This document shows positions 9,776-21,700 of a DNA stretch of 64,000 nucleotides, in pieces. Positions within the stretch are counted from its first letter, which is position 1. Each line of letters opens with the position of its first letter. This DNA comes from Selaginella tamariscina (Eukaryota; Streptophyta; Lycopodiopsida; Selaginellales; Selaginellaceae). The notes below the pieces were generated by a model. It did no database searches. It was not told where the DNA came from and was given only the letters and a program-made list of their open reading frames with translations. Where the stretch lies: contig PUQB01000061.1 of the NCBI GenBank assembly GCA_003024785.1, forward strand, positions 709,714 to 773,713, given 5' to 3'. Made by a program: the position numbers and the translations under genes.

Positions 9776-12700
9776 TTAAGCTTCAGAAAACATACATTCC
9801 TTGCAGTTTTGTAATCGTGACTTTATCAAACGCTTCTTGACATCCACCCATATCGAATGGATTTAACATTTAAAAAACATGCTGGGTCTTTTTGATTGGG
9901 AGCCATGTTTTTCTAGGCATCCATTATATCTTTCGCTCTCCTTCTGTGTCGCCTTTTTGTGGTTTGAACCATGCAACCTTAACAATACTATTTTTTGTGA
10001 TTACTTCAGGTGTGTCGATAATTTGACCCATCCAAATAGGCTGATTATATGACGCATCTGGAGTAATGAGAACCATCATTAGTTTTTGAAGATCTTGCAG
10101 CAATCAAGTATGCTTTAGGTTTTTGGTTCCTTTGTCCAACAAAGTGTGGGGTTTGCACTTCCACATCACTACTGGCTTCTTATGTCGTCTATGCTCAGTG
10201 ATGTCATTTCAATCTCCTCGCCACCTTGTTTTAGGCCAGAAAGGGTGTTGCAATTCTGTACTTGTGATAGTAGGCCCTTCCAACTCTCGAACAACAGTCT
10301 CCCAAATAGTTGACCACATGCTTATATAGTTCTGAGTAACCAGTTGCCTTATCAAAATTCTTTGGCATCGATTTTTGAACCCATGCCACATATTTTTTGA
10401 TGCCATCAATAATAACCTCTTGTTCCTTGAGCTGGGCACTCAATGGAATAGGGTCTGGTTGTCCTTCTGGGAGAAGTGGCTTTCCATCCTCTCCACTTTT
10501 GAAGAGCATTAAGCCCTCTTTCGGTAACCACTCCTGCTCTGATGGCCGTAACTTGTACTGCATAATAGGTATACCATCTCGTATGGAGAAAAAGAATTGT
10601 AGCGGCACAAGGTGACCAACTAAAGAATCACTCCCTTCTTTTATATACTCCTTGAGAAATTTTTTGAAGTCTGGCACCTCAGTCACAAGCAAAGCACAAC
10701 TTTTTTTGGAGATGCAATTTTCAAAAAGATTCATCATATGCGGTAAGGTAAGTGCACTTGTCCTTTTTGTAGAGTTGGAGACCTTGCTGAAGAACGCATC
10801 AATATCTTCATGAGTGTGACCAACCATAAGGAAACTGAGCGTGATTGTTTCAAACACACCTTTGGCAACAAGCATTGACAAGTATGCTAGCACATATCTA
10901 GAAAATAAAAGTAAGTATGAGCTTGAGAAACCCTTAAGTAAAATGATTTACCTATTTTTGTTCTCGCCTGCACAATTATCCATCTGTAAAAGCAAATGAC
11001 GAGGAAGCTTATTTGATGTTGAGGACACATGTACACTATTTGAGCTAGATCCCTCCACTGAACCTGAACTCTCAACAGGGCCATCTGTTTTTTGTGCAGG
11101 TTGCTGACAATGCCTCTCATATTCCCAAGTAGCCTCAAGTGCAGACGTGTTCATGAGAGCATTATGTAAAGGTTGAAGGTGTTGTTTCTTCACTTTGAGA
11201 TCACTGATAGGACTTGTCTGTGAGTGGGCTTCAAGGTTTCTGAAACACATGGCTAACGACCCAATAGTGAAATTGGAGTCGCTAGACCAATGTGGAAGTG
11301 AAAAGTGTCCATATGACTCACAACCGTGTCCATGTGTTAGCACACCTGTTAAAGAAATCGGAAGTTTCATGACATTTCCAAGGCACTTTGGTGTTGCAAA
11401 GAGCTTTGGAATGCTGGTCTTTGAATGATCCATCTTGTCATGGATCAAGCACAGGTACTCTGATGGGCGTGACACAGAAAGCATGCGGTGTGCATAGTAC
11501 TGAGACCGACAAGTTTGTTGTGCAATCATGTGGGCCTCCATCTTCCTTTGAATGGTAGTGATCTCCACCAAGGTTTTTGCACAAGCCTCTGCAGCCTTCA
11601 ATGATGTACAAGTGTCACACTTAGAAAAGCTAGAGTGTTTTGCAATCTCCACATCCTTAAAATGAGTATTCCATATGTTGTTGAAGGTACCAGTGCAGAT
11701 TGCTTGGAGCCCCATCAAACTGAGGCACTTGTTCACATGTTCACACAGTTTCAATTGAGTGTAGATTGAAGGTAAAACCTTGAGATTTTCCCTGACCCCT
11801 GCATTTGTGGTTCGGCATTTGTGAGGCATCCTGTCTGCATTTGCTTCCACAAAAGCCTTGAGTATCTCTATGGCTGCCATGATGTGAGAGCGGGTTTTGA
11901 CCAAGCCAGTGTTCCCATGAACTGAGGTTCGCGCTCCATCTAGCCACTCATCCCTCCGACGGTAGAACGTGGTCTTTGGGATCCCGTATATACTGTACCA
12001 AGCTTTGAAGCAGATGGCCACCTTATTAAATACCATGGATGTACTCTGATAACCTGTGTCCGAGGCCATTCCATCAATACACCCAGTTAGTGCAGCATAT
12101 ACAAACTCATGCCTTTGCTTTTGGGTGAGCATACGAAAGACATGTCTACATTGGGTAATTTCATTCCGGTCTGCCATCTGACAACACTTCTTCTTGCAAC
12201 AGTCAATCGTGGAAATGCTCGTAACACTTTCGGAAGATGTAGGATCCATCTTTACCCTCTTGCTGAAACTTGCAGGGGAAGATCTACAACCCATGAATCG
12301 CCTTTTTCTTACAATAGGACCAATGCAAGGAACCTCTTCAAATATGAGTTGTTCTTCCGGGTTGTTATTATTGAAATCCAACCCAGAATATGTTGAACCA
12401 TCTTGCCGTCTTAATTCAGATGTTCGCCACCTCACGAGGGATCCAGGATACAATGTGCCATTAGGTGAAACCTCTGTCACAACTACACCCACGAAGTCGG
12501 ACCCTAGTTTCTCTTCTGACACTGCTTCCATTGGATTTATAGCTGTGATGATGCCTCTTCCGACTTCAATCTCACGAAGAAAGAGAATCACCTCATCCAT
12601 CACAGCAGGCAAGCCATCATCTGGTAAACTCGTGCTACTATTTGTTTGTGACTCTGCATATTTGTGTCAGCCTTGACTTCATCCAAATTCCACAATACAG

Positions 12701-12887
12701 GAGAACCCTCCTCAAATTCCATTCCCAGAACCTCAACATGCTTGTAAATGGTGTTCACCCATACGTACACACAAGATCCTTGGGAAATATTGTGACATGA
12801 TGCATTATTATCTCGAACTTCCACAGTTCCAGTGCCAACTATCTCGTTGTTCCGAAGAAGACATACTTTATCTCCAGTATTAAACAT
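9776..12887 (-). pseudogene. DUF7869-like transposase gene, copy L (two coding exons, frameshifted)
   Basis: Inferred role: nuclear transposase of the element. The ATG at 12887 opens a small N-terminal domain (GDKVCLLRN...GTGTVEV..., then VLWNLDEVK) resembling plant DUF8039. The catalytic-looking part carries IHDKMDHSKTSIPK, then GVLTHGHGCESYGHF, then LLQMDNCAGENKNRYVL, then FLMVGHTHEDIDAFFSKVS. These match the DUF7869 pattern as I remember it, with candidate RNase-H-type acidic residues in the first and third blocks. A C-terminal module (PIWMGQII...VKVAWFKPQ) ends at TAA 9776-9778. A 54-bp GT-AG intron (10898-10951) splits NKNR from YVLAY. Exon 1 is open from 12612 to 10952; a lost A near 12660 separates it from the N-terminal part, and further shifts lie downstream of 10231. 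Transposase function is inferred. Confidence 0.75.
10898..10951 (-). other. 54-bp GT-AG intron in the transposase gene, copy L
   Basis: On the minus strand it reads AATAG/GTAAATC...TTTTCTAG/ATATGTG. Removing it joins ENKNR to YVLAYLSM in frame within the conserved block. The identical 54-bp intron occurs in copy R at 48288-48341. Confidence 0.85.
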
Positions 12888-12893
12888 ATTGTC

Positions 12894-14272
12894 CTGCACA
12901 TAAATAATTGTATTATTGATATCTGTTTATGCAATATTTTAAGAAATCTGAATTACGGTTACTTAATAATATGCATATGCAATAATACATAATTATGTTT
13001 AGAGATAATATCTCATGTTTGATTAATACAACTGATGGGCGGGATTAATCCCGCCCACGAATCCCTCCGACGAGGAACGGTCGGCGGGATTAATCCCGCC
13101 GCCGACTCAACCCCTTCGGAGAGAGTCGGCGGGATTAATCCCGCCTTGGACTCCCTCCGACAAGGAAGAGCCGGCGGGATTAATCCCGCCGCCTCTTCCT
13201 CCGACGGGGGAGTCCGGCGGGATTAATCCCGCCGCTCGATCAACCTTCGAGAGGTCGGCGGGATTAATCCCGCCTTGGACTCCCTCCGACAAGGAAGAGC
13301 CGGCGGGATTAATCCCGCCACTCTTCCTCCTCGGGGGGAGTCCGGCGGGATTAATCCCGCCGACTCTCTCCGACGAAGGTCGGCGGGATTAATCCGCCGA
13401 CTCTCTCCGACGAAGGTCGGCGGGATTAATCCCGCCGCCGACTCAACCCCTTCGGAGAGAGTCGGCGGGATTAATCCCGCCTTGGACTCCCTCCGACAAG
13501 GAAGAGCCGGCGGGATTAATCCCGCCGCCTCTTCTCCTCGGGGGGTCCGGCGGGATTAATCCCGCCGACTCTCTCCGACGAGGAAGGAGTCCGGCGGGAT
13601 TAATCCCGCCGACTCCCTTCCTCGTCGGAGAGAGTCGGCGGATTAATCCCGCCGGACTCCCTTCCCCGAGGAAGAGGCGGCGGGATTAATCCCGCCGGCT
13701 CTTCCTTGTCGGAGGGAGTCCAAGGCGGGATTAATCCCGCCCACAATTCTTACGACGGGGAATGGGTGGCGGGATTAAACCCGCACATAACTCTCTCCAA
13801 AACTATGATTTCAAAGAGATCTCGGGATAAATCCTGTCCCCAAATCTTTAAAACAGGAAGTGGTGGCGAGATTAATCCCGCCACCCCTTCCCTGCCTCCT
13901 AAAATGGTTGGCGGGATTAATCCCGCCGACAACTCTTTCTAATAAATTCTGGTAACTCTTCATCAGTTGAGAAGGTTATCGACGGGATTAATCCCGCCAC
14001 TCTTTTTCAGTGGCGGAGAAGCATTGCCCGGGAGATGGTGGCGGGATTAATCCCGCCACTTCTTCAAAGAGGCGAAAAAGAAATGGCCGGATTAATCCCG
14101 CCGCCCCGGTTAACCTAGAATATTAAGTTAAAAGGATATTTAAACGTGATAAATCCCTAACGGAATATATTATAATCCTAATGCATTTCTAAACCCCTAA
14201 ATTGTAATTTTAAGAGAGAATGTAAGAGAGTGAATCTTAATAAGTATTTTTAAATTTGTTTATAATACTTAC
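12894..14272 (-). other. possible 5' leader intron of the transposase gene, containing palindrome array A
   Basis: A strong 5' splice signal (TTTACAA/GTAAGTATT, minus strand) at 14272 and a 3' signal (TATGTGCAG/GACAATATG) at 12894 flank array A. The same pair exists in copy R (45249-46345). In the frame that would join the ATG exon there is an upstream stop and no ATG, so the upstream exon would be 5' untranslated. No transcript evidence is available. Confidence 0.4.
13038..14102. repeat. palindrome array A, copy L (GGCGGGATTAATCCCGCC, about 23 units)
   Basis: The 18-bp perfect palindrome GGCGGGATTAATCCCGCC recurs about every 35-50 bp. Some units carry single changes (e.g. GGCGAGATTAATCCCGCC). 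The spacers are themselves partly inverted repeats (CTCCGACGAGG / CCTCGTCGGAG types), so the whole block can fold into many hairpins. It lies just upstream of the transposase ATG, probably within a leader intron. Open frames crossing it (GGINPA repeats) are by-products of the repeat. Confidence 0.95.
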
Positions 14273-16580
14273 TTGTAAACAGCACTGAAGGCGCCGTGCT
14301 TTCCTATAAAGAATAGCACCCAATTTAATCTCGCTCCTGAGATGATCACTATGAAGAAAAAAGAAGATCTAAAGAGTGAAAAATACAGAAATGAAGAAAC
14401 CCTTGCCGGAGAAAGAACCAGATCTGAATTTGAGTGGGAAATTAAATGCATTTTCAAATTTACATGTCAGACCGACAATACATATGTCAGAAATTCAAAT
14501 TTTTTAAAAAGAACAGAAAATAAAATTTAAGATGAGTTGACACAAATATCCGACACTCTGACATATATACTCTCCAGTTCCAATGAGTATTTTAAAATTG
14601 CATTTAATGTTATTCAAGTGATTCAAGCTGTTTAATATTACGAAATTTTAGACTATATTCTACATTCTTAGTATTCAAGTATATTTTATTATATATATAT
14701 ATAAATATATACTTATACAATAAATAAATTGATATATTATTATGTATCATTTAAAATATATTCATAGTCTGTTTATTATTATTATTTTCTTAATTACTCG
14801 AGTATTTAGTTTTCATTTCCTAGTATCAATGGGATATTCTTTAATATTTTATTAATATTTGAAGAATATTCTAATATTAAACCTGATTATCATAATTAAA
14901 TTAGTCTTGTTCTTAATTATTGCAGTAATTATTCTACATTTGTATATATTAATGGGATTTTTCAATTAATTTGTTATTATTTCAAGAATATTCATGTGTT
15001 AAACCTTATTATCAATATTAAATTAATACACACTATGAACATATTTTAAATTATACATAATACATCATTTTATCTAATATATAGTCATATATAGTTTTAA
15101 TATATATATATTAATATCATTTCCTTAATTACTTGAGTAATTAATCTTCTTTATATTAATGGGATATTCTTTATTATTTTCTTATTATTCCAAGAATATT
15201 CCAATATTAAACATGATTATGATAATTAATTTAGTTAATTATTTGAGTACTTAATTTACATTTGTATATATTAATGGGATTTTCTCAATTAATTTCTTAT
15301 TATTTCAAGAATATTTCAATGTTAACCTTTTTATCAATATTAAATTAATATATATTTATTAAAACTATATATGGCTATATATTAGATAAAATCATATATT
15401 ATTATGTATAATTTAAAATATGTTCCTAGTGTGTTTATTAATTTTATTTTCTTAATTATTCGATGTTTGTTTTGCACACATATATAAACACAATCATAAA
15501 TTTACACACGCATTACAAGAACTTACAAAAACACATATGCACACACATGCACAACCCTAAACCAAACTGAAGAAATAGGTTGCTTCTTTATTGAAAACAT
15601 CATGTTCAACGCATGTATGATATATGTACTCAATCTGTGTGACTGTAACACATTGAATTTACATGTGTAATATTTATATTAAGCTTGTTGGGAGCAAACC
15701 CTAAACCCTAAACCCTAAACCCTAAACCCTAAACCCTAATATGTAACACAATGAATTTACTCATGTAATATGTATGTATGTCTGTGTGTATACACGTGTG
15801 CATGTATATATGTGTACTCTGTATGTATATATGTGTACTTTCTGTCTTCTCTCATACATACACACCATGCATGATCCATGTTAATATGTACTGTCTCTCT
15901 TCTCTCAAACATACACACCATGCATGATCTATAATATGTACTCGGTCTCTCTAATATTATGTACTAATATGTATGTATGTCTGTGTGTATAATACACACC
16001 ATGCATGATCCATAATATGTACTGTCTCTCTTCTCTCATATACTATGTATGTATATCTGTGTATAATATGTGTAAGTATATATGTGTACTAATATATGCA
16101 ATGTGTACAAAAATAATTTTTCAACACTCTCTCTTCTCTCATACATACACACCATGCATGATCCATCCTAAATCCAAAACCCTAAACCCTAAACCCTAAA
16201 CCCATGTAATATGTGTGTATGTCTGTGTGTATACACGTGTGTATGTATATATTATGTGTATTAATAATGCAATGTGTATGTATGTATTGATACACATGAA
16301 ACTTTAACACTCTCATGGACACACACATGTTAAATCCCTGCATGATTTATTTTTTGAGGTGTATGTGATACACCCACGCACACGCACGCGCTAATAATAT
16401 AATGAAAGAATATTCGTTTAGGGCGAATCTATATTTTATTCTTTTTAGGGTTTAAGTATATTCTCAGAAGGAATATTCTATTAGGGTTGATATATATATT
16501 TAATTCCTTTAGGGTTTAGGTATATTCTTAGGGTTTCAAGAGGCGGCGGCTGTGAAATCGGCGGCGGCGGCTGTGCACAC
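14103..16580. other. AT-rich non-coding core of copy L
   Basis: AT-rich sequence with repeated TTAATGGGATTTTC and TTATTCCAAGAATATTC motifs. Families of ATGTACT, CATGCATGATC and TCTCTTCTCTCAT words follow near 15840-16160. No gene is supported. Two telomere-like blocks lie within it. Confidence 0.7.
15697..15739. repeat. interstitial telomere-like repeat, (CCCTAAA)n, copy L
   Basis: About six consecutive CCCTAAA units, the Arabidopsis-type plant telomere repeat. A second short block of about three units sits at 16178-16202. Copy R has the corresponding blocks at 43788-43817 (about four units) and 43303-43326. Confidence 0.95.
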
Positions 16581-16584
16581 AGGT

Positions 16585-16590
16585 GAGATC

Positions 16591-16621
<31 letters not shown>

Positions 16622-16859
16622 ATATGTATAGGAGTGTGCGTATAATTTTATTTATTAGTTTTATCTCTCGCACACACACGCACACTCCTGTGTATGTATA
16701 TGTGTGTGGGTGTGTGTTTGTTTATCTGTATGATTTTATTTGTTTCGCTCACACACGCATACACACGATATACATATACACATATATATATATATACCTA
16801 TATACATACATACATATATTATGTGTACCAGTTCTGTAAATTTTTTTTATTGATCTTGC

Positions 16860-16943
<84 letters not shown>

Positions 16944-17005
16944 GTGTACCAGTATCTGTAAATTTTTTTTTATTGATCTATCTCTCCCACACACACGCGC
17001 ACTGC

Positions 17006-17042
<37 letters not shown>

Positions 17043-17712
17043 TATATATATATACAACACTAGTTTATATATATGCTTATATATTCATATGGGTTATATA
17101 TCTATATACACACATATATATATGTGTGTGTTTTTCTGTATAATTTTATTTATTTATTAGTTTTATCTCTCGCACACACACGCACACTCCTGTGTATGTA
17201 TATGTGTGTGTGTGTGTGTTTGTTTATCTGTATGATTTTATTTGTTTCGCTCACACACGCATACACACAATATACATATACACATATATATATACCTATA
17301 TACATATATACATACATACAACACTAGTATATATATGCTTATATATTCACAGACTCTCTCTCTTTCTCTATAGATTATATATCTATATACACACATATAT
17401 ATGTGTGTGTTTATCTGTATAATTTTATTTATTTATTAGTTTTATCTTTCGCACACACACGCACACTCCTGTGTATATATATATGTGTGTGTGTGTGTTT
17501 GTTTATCTGTATGATTTTATTTGTTTCGCTCACACGCATACACACGATATACATATACACACATATATATACCTATGTACACACATATATTAGGTGTACC
17601 AGTACTGTATAATTTTATTTATTTATCTATCTCTTGCACACACACGTACACTCCTATACATACATACATACATATATATACACACACACACATATATATG
17701 TGTGTGTTTTTA
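16585..17712. repeat. compound CA/TG/TA microsatellite region, copy L
   Basis: Long (CA)n, (TG)n and (TA)n runs, e.g. (AC)n near 16863-16912 and (TA)n after it. They are embedded in ~300-bp larger repeats sharing ATTTTATTTGTTTCGCTCAC and GTACCAGT words. The region can form Z-DNA, cruciform and hairpin structures. It is non-coding, and apparent frames are repeat artefacts. Confidence 0.9.
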
Positions 17713-17732
17713 TCTCGCTAAGCCCCTCGAGC

Positions 17733-19002
17733 GGCGGGATTAATCCCGCCGCTATATAGTTGGGGCCATGGCGGCGGGATTAATCCCGCCGCCGAGGCCC
17801 TTGCAGGCATGGCGGCGGGATTAATCCCGCCGCTCTACGACAAACCGAGGCGGCGGGATTAATCCCGCCGCCATGGCCTGCGTGAGGGGCCTCGGCGGCG
17901 GATTAATCCCGCCGCTCATCCATGCCCTGCGCGGAATGCGGCGGGATTTATCTCGCCGGCAATGGCCTGTGTGAAGGTTCTAATGGGCGGGATTAATCCC
18001 GCCGGATTCCGCGCAGGGCATTTAGGGAATGGGCGGCGGGATTAATCCCGCCGCTCCGAGGTCACGCAGGCCATGGGCGGCGGGATTAATCCCGCCGCCC
18101 AGGGAATTCACGCAGGATATGAACGCCGGGATTAATCCGGCCCCACGCTCATGCCCTTCGCGAGGGCGGCGGGATTAATCCCGCCGTTCATGTCCTGCGT
18201 GAATTCCCTGGGCGGCGGGATTAATCCCGCCCCCACCCATCCCTGTTCAAAAATGCCGCAGCCAATATATATGTGTGAGCGCATGATTTACGAGAGCGCA
18301 TGAGCCCTTACATGGTGGGCGGGATTAATCCCGCCGTGTACGCATGCCCTGCGCGGAATCGGGCGGGATTTATCCCGCCGCCATTGGCCTGCCTGAAGGG
18401 CCTAGGCGGCGGGATTAATCCCGCAAGATTTCGCACAGGGCCTGGGAGGCGGGATTAATCCCGCCGAACGCCAATGCCCTGTGCGAATCGGGCGGGATTT
18501 ATCCCGCCGCCATTGGCCTGCCTGAAGTGCCTAGGCGGCGGATTAATCCCGCCCGATTCCGCGCAGGGAATTGGCGTCCGGCGGGATTAATCCCGCCGCA
18601 TAGGGATCGAGTGAAGGCCCTGGGCGGCGGGATTAATCCCGCCGAGTCTTCAATGCCTGTTGGAGAATGAATCCGCCACCCTTCCTTTTTCTCCATTGGT
18701 GAGTGGACCAATCCCAAACGTTTCTGTCTGAGACGTAGAAGGTTTACAACATACCAATGGAGGACTGGGAAGGGTGGCGAATTCATTTAACCATCCCTTA
18801 CATGGTGGGCGAGATTAATCCCGCCTCCTTTCTGGAGTCACTGAAGGGGTGTGAGAAATAAATCCTGCCCAGTTCTCTCTGAGACCGAGAAGGGTGGCAA
18901 GATTAATTCCGCACTCCCGTTCAAGGCCTCCAGAAAGGTGGCGAGATTAATCCCGCCCACTCTTTCAGGAGGCATTGAAGGGGTGGCGAGATTAATCCCG
19001 CC
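17733..19002. repeat. palindrome array B, copy L (about 25 units)
   Basis: This has the same 18-bp palindrome as array A with different spacers (CCCTGCGCGGAAT, AGGCCATGG, CCTGCGTGAAGGGCC types). A region at 18665-18790 lacks the palindrome and instead holds a long inverted repeat around CACCCTTCC...CTCCATTGGT / ACCAATGGAG...GGAAGGGTGG. The array lies upstream of gene 2. Confidence 0.95.
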
Positions 19003-19116
19003 GCACCTTCCATGTGAATATATATGTGTATTAGTATATATAAGTTGCATATCTCATTTTATTTACTTTTATCATCTTATCATAATATTTCGAGTAAAAG
19101 CTAGGAATCTATGTAA

Positions 19117-19203
19117 AACTGTCCAGAGCTCACATTTGTGGTGGTTCTAAAACGAAATGTTATCTTTCTTTTGCACTAACACAAATGTGAGCTTCGGACA
19201 GTT
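19117..19203. repeat. conserved hairpin upstream of gene 2, copy L
   Basis: Inverted repeat with 24-nt arms (19117-19140 and 19180-19203; 22 of 24 paired) and a 39-nt loop; the core arm is GAGCTCACATTTGTG. It is preserved in copy R at 40030-40116. It lies about 140 bp before the first recognised coding ATG of gene 2. It could be a promoter cruciform, a structured leader or a small-RNA precursor. Confidence 0.75.
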
Positions 19204-19367
19204 AATTACGTCTACTTCTCTCTGTGTATTATTTTTGTATATTCGGGTTTATACAAGTGTGTGTGCGTTTTTATATAATTTATATTATAGTGTATTATTT
19301 TGCAGAAGGACGATTTGATCAAACAAGGAGATCGAGTCATTAGTATGGAGTCGTCGTCAAATTCTGG

Positions 19368-19428
19368 GTAAGAATTAAAATAAAATCTGTTATACTCGGA
19401 TACTTGAACTAATCATTTTTGTATTCAG
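19368..19428 (+). other. 61-bp GT-AG intron 1 of gene 2, copy L
   Basis: TTCTGG/GTAAGAATT...GTATTCAG/ATGTGG joins NSG to CGIE in frame. The same 61-bp intron occurs at 39804-39864 in copy R. An acceptor-like TTTTGCAG before 19306 suggests another exon upstream. Confidence 0.75.
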
Positions 19429-20743
19429 ATGTGGAATTGAGTGACATTAAAGACAAGAGCAGGAGAAGAGATGGGCAGGGGGATTCTGGAATCAACTTGG
19501 CCATATTTTAAGATAAATGGGAAGCGCATTGGAGCAACCATGGTTGCTGTCAAATTAACCTCTGTCACATCTCATGGACAAGCAAAACAATGGAAAGTGA
19601 TTCGCTAGTCAAGCACCCGAAAGCAGGCTGCGAACCCAGATTGGACGATGCTCGACAGATATGCCTTGTTCCATCCAATGTCACGTTCTCGGATCCAGAG
19701 GTCGTCAGTTACAACATTAATCTCGGGTGGTTTTGTCGACTTGTGGATAATGACGTTCACGTGTTCACTAATGATGTTGACCTTGGAGTTCTTCTTCAAC
19801 TCAACGAAAGCCCATCTATGGAGGGGATCCATCTGGATGTCTACTTCGAAGATCTTCAGACTCATCGAGTAGGTGTATTGTCAGGAGATATTGCTTCACA
19901 ATACAGAAAATCAGCAAGTGGAGCAATCTTCCCTCTTGACATTGAAGAAGAACACAGCGACATCATAAGGGAGATTGAGAAGGTGGCTCGGTCTCAGGTT
20001 CTCTACAGATCACGTTCAATTTGCTTAGGAAGCTTCGGGAGCTGGAGAGTGTGCCGAGAACACTAGAACAGCTGCAGTCGGGGATCACACATGTTGATTC
20101 GGATCGCAAAAGAAAATCATCAATCGTTTTGTCAGCTGCACCTGTGGCATCTCATGCTGCAATAAGTCACAAGGAAATGATGTTGGATGATAAGATTTAT
20201 CCTTGTAGGGTTAAATATTGCAGCGTCAACCCAAACTTCAATTACAGGCCACTCAACCAGGAACGTGTAGCTGAGCTCATGGAGAAGATGAAGGACGACA
20301 ATTCTTATACCGTTCCACATAATGCTGTTTTGTGTCCATACTATGAAAGAAGGAAGGGTGCTGACAAAGTCTGGATCACAACACCAGAACAACTCATGAA
20401 GATTCAGACGGAGAATAAAAGATCTATCAAGTACTACATCATTAGTGGCCAGCACACAATAACGGCAGCCCAACGACTTCTCGATGAACACAACAAAGGA
20501 ACGATGGCAACAAAACTTTCCGAGCATACCCGTGAGAAGCTGACAAAAAGATCGGCGTTTTTAGCTAAGCCGAATCTCACAATCGAGCAGTACCATAAGT
20601 TATCGGCGGAATGGGACGCTGCCGACACCAACCACTACAACAGCAAAATATGGGAGAAGTTTAAACACACGCGAGCCGTGTGGGAATCTCTTCAGCGACC
20701 ACAAAGAGCTACCGCAGGGAATACACAATCTGCGGAATACCGG

Positions 20744-20804
20744 GTAAGCAAATTGTTTGGGCGGGATTTATCTCGCCGGTATATTAATCTGTCTTTTTCC
20801 TCAG
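20744..20804 (+). other. 61-bp intron 2 of gene 2 containing one palindrome, copy L
   Basis: TACCGG/GTAAGCAAATTG...TTTTTCCTCAG/AGAGTTGAAG joins AEYR to RVEEIAAVDF in frame. A variant palindrome GGCGGGATTTATCTCGCC occupies 20760-20777 inside it. Copy R has the identical arrangement (intron 38429-38489, palindrome 38456-38473). Confidence 0.8.
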
Positions 20805-21647
20805 AGAGTTGAAGAAATTGCAGCAGTTGATTTTGCCCAGGTGGGCGGGAAGGAAACATCATTTCTGATGATGTTGATTTCTTGCCCCGAAGATAGGATC
20901 TTTGCCAAATGGTTGGGGATTATGGAATCCTTTTCAAAAGGAACACTGAAGAAGAAGCAGACAAGTGAAGGGGAGCCCTCAGAAAAGTCTGCAAAGAAAC
21001 CCAGTAAGACGCCGAAGGCTAAGTCTGTTCAATCTACAAAGGATGTAGACAACGATTTCAAGCTCACATGGTTGAAGCCTTTAAATGGAACAACGATGGA
21101 GGAGATGGAAGTCTTGGCTGATTTGGTGATCGATGGCAAACTACAAATTAATAACAGCAGCCCAACCTCTCCTTTTCATCTCAAGGCAATGGAGTTGAAG
21201 ACGGTCAGGCATTTCAAGGAGTGGTTGGGAATACACTGCCACAAACTGGGTTGGACCTCGACTTCAACATATGAAGAGGTAGCAAATATTTGCATGTGAC
21301 GAACGATGATATGCTTGTCGAATGGGTGAACCAATCGGAAGATCTAGGCAAGAATCTATTGCACGCCAACGCCAAAAAGGAGAACATTGGGATGACGCCT
21401 TCTCTTATGGCAGTCCTTCAGCAGCGGAGAACCGAATTGAACCTTATAAAGGAGGATGCTACGAATCACGACAAGCCCTACAGATGTTTGTTGTTAGATT
21501 CGGAGACTTTATGGGGTAACATCACTGCTTGTAGGAAACCGTTTCAATTGTTCGTGATGGATCGGCGGGTGTCAAAAAATCTTTCGACAGATAGGGCACT
21601 AGAGGATCTGGTGGAGAAACTTAGCCGTGCAAGCATATACATAGAAG

Positions 21648-21700
21648 GTATTTATTATTGAATTCATGCTTGCGCTCTTCACTGATACCTACTTTTTCAG
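21648..21700 (+). other. 53-bp intron 3 of gene 2, copy L
   Basis: ATAGAAG/GTATTTATTATTG...CTTTTTCAG/GTATTTATTTC joins YIEG to IYFLILAHV in frame; identical in copy R (37532-37584). Confidence 0.8.

Noticed and set aside
13035-13942. Open frames encoding GGINPA/AGLIPP repeats across the palindrome arrays (also at 17733-19002, 40230-41766, 45419-46240)
   Set aside because: They arise on both strands from the palindrome GGCGGGATTAATCCCGCC read in different frames, and the frame is not conserved between copies.
15697-15739. A true chromosome end or telomere
   Set aside because: Only about six units, embedded in a mobile element and present in both copies.
16552-17721. Open frames rich in His-Thr, Tyr-Ile and Cys-Val (also 41739-42979)
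   Set aside because: Pure products of CA/TG/TA microsatellites with no codon structure or splice context.
13038-19002. CRISPR-like array of evenly spaced repeats
   Set aside because: Eukaryotic context, near-palindromic spacers that recur and are not unique, no cas genes, and repeats diverging within the array.
20132-20527. Minus-strand open frame of 131 codons opposite the ParB-like domain (and its twin at 38706-39101)
   Set aside because: Antisense of a motif-bearing exon with conserved splice sites; no protein-like motif.
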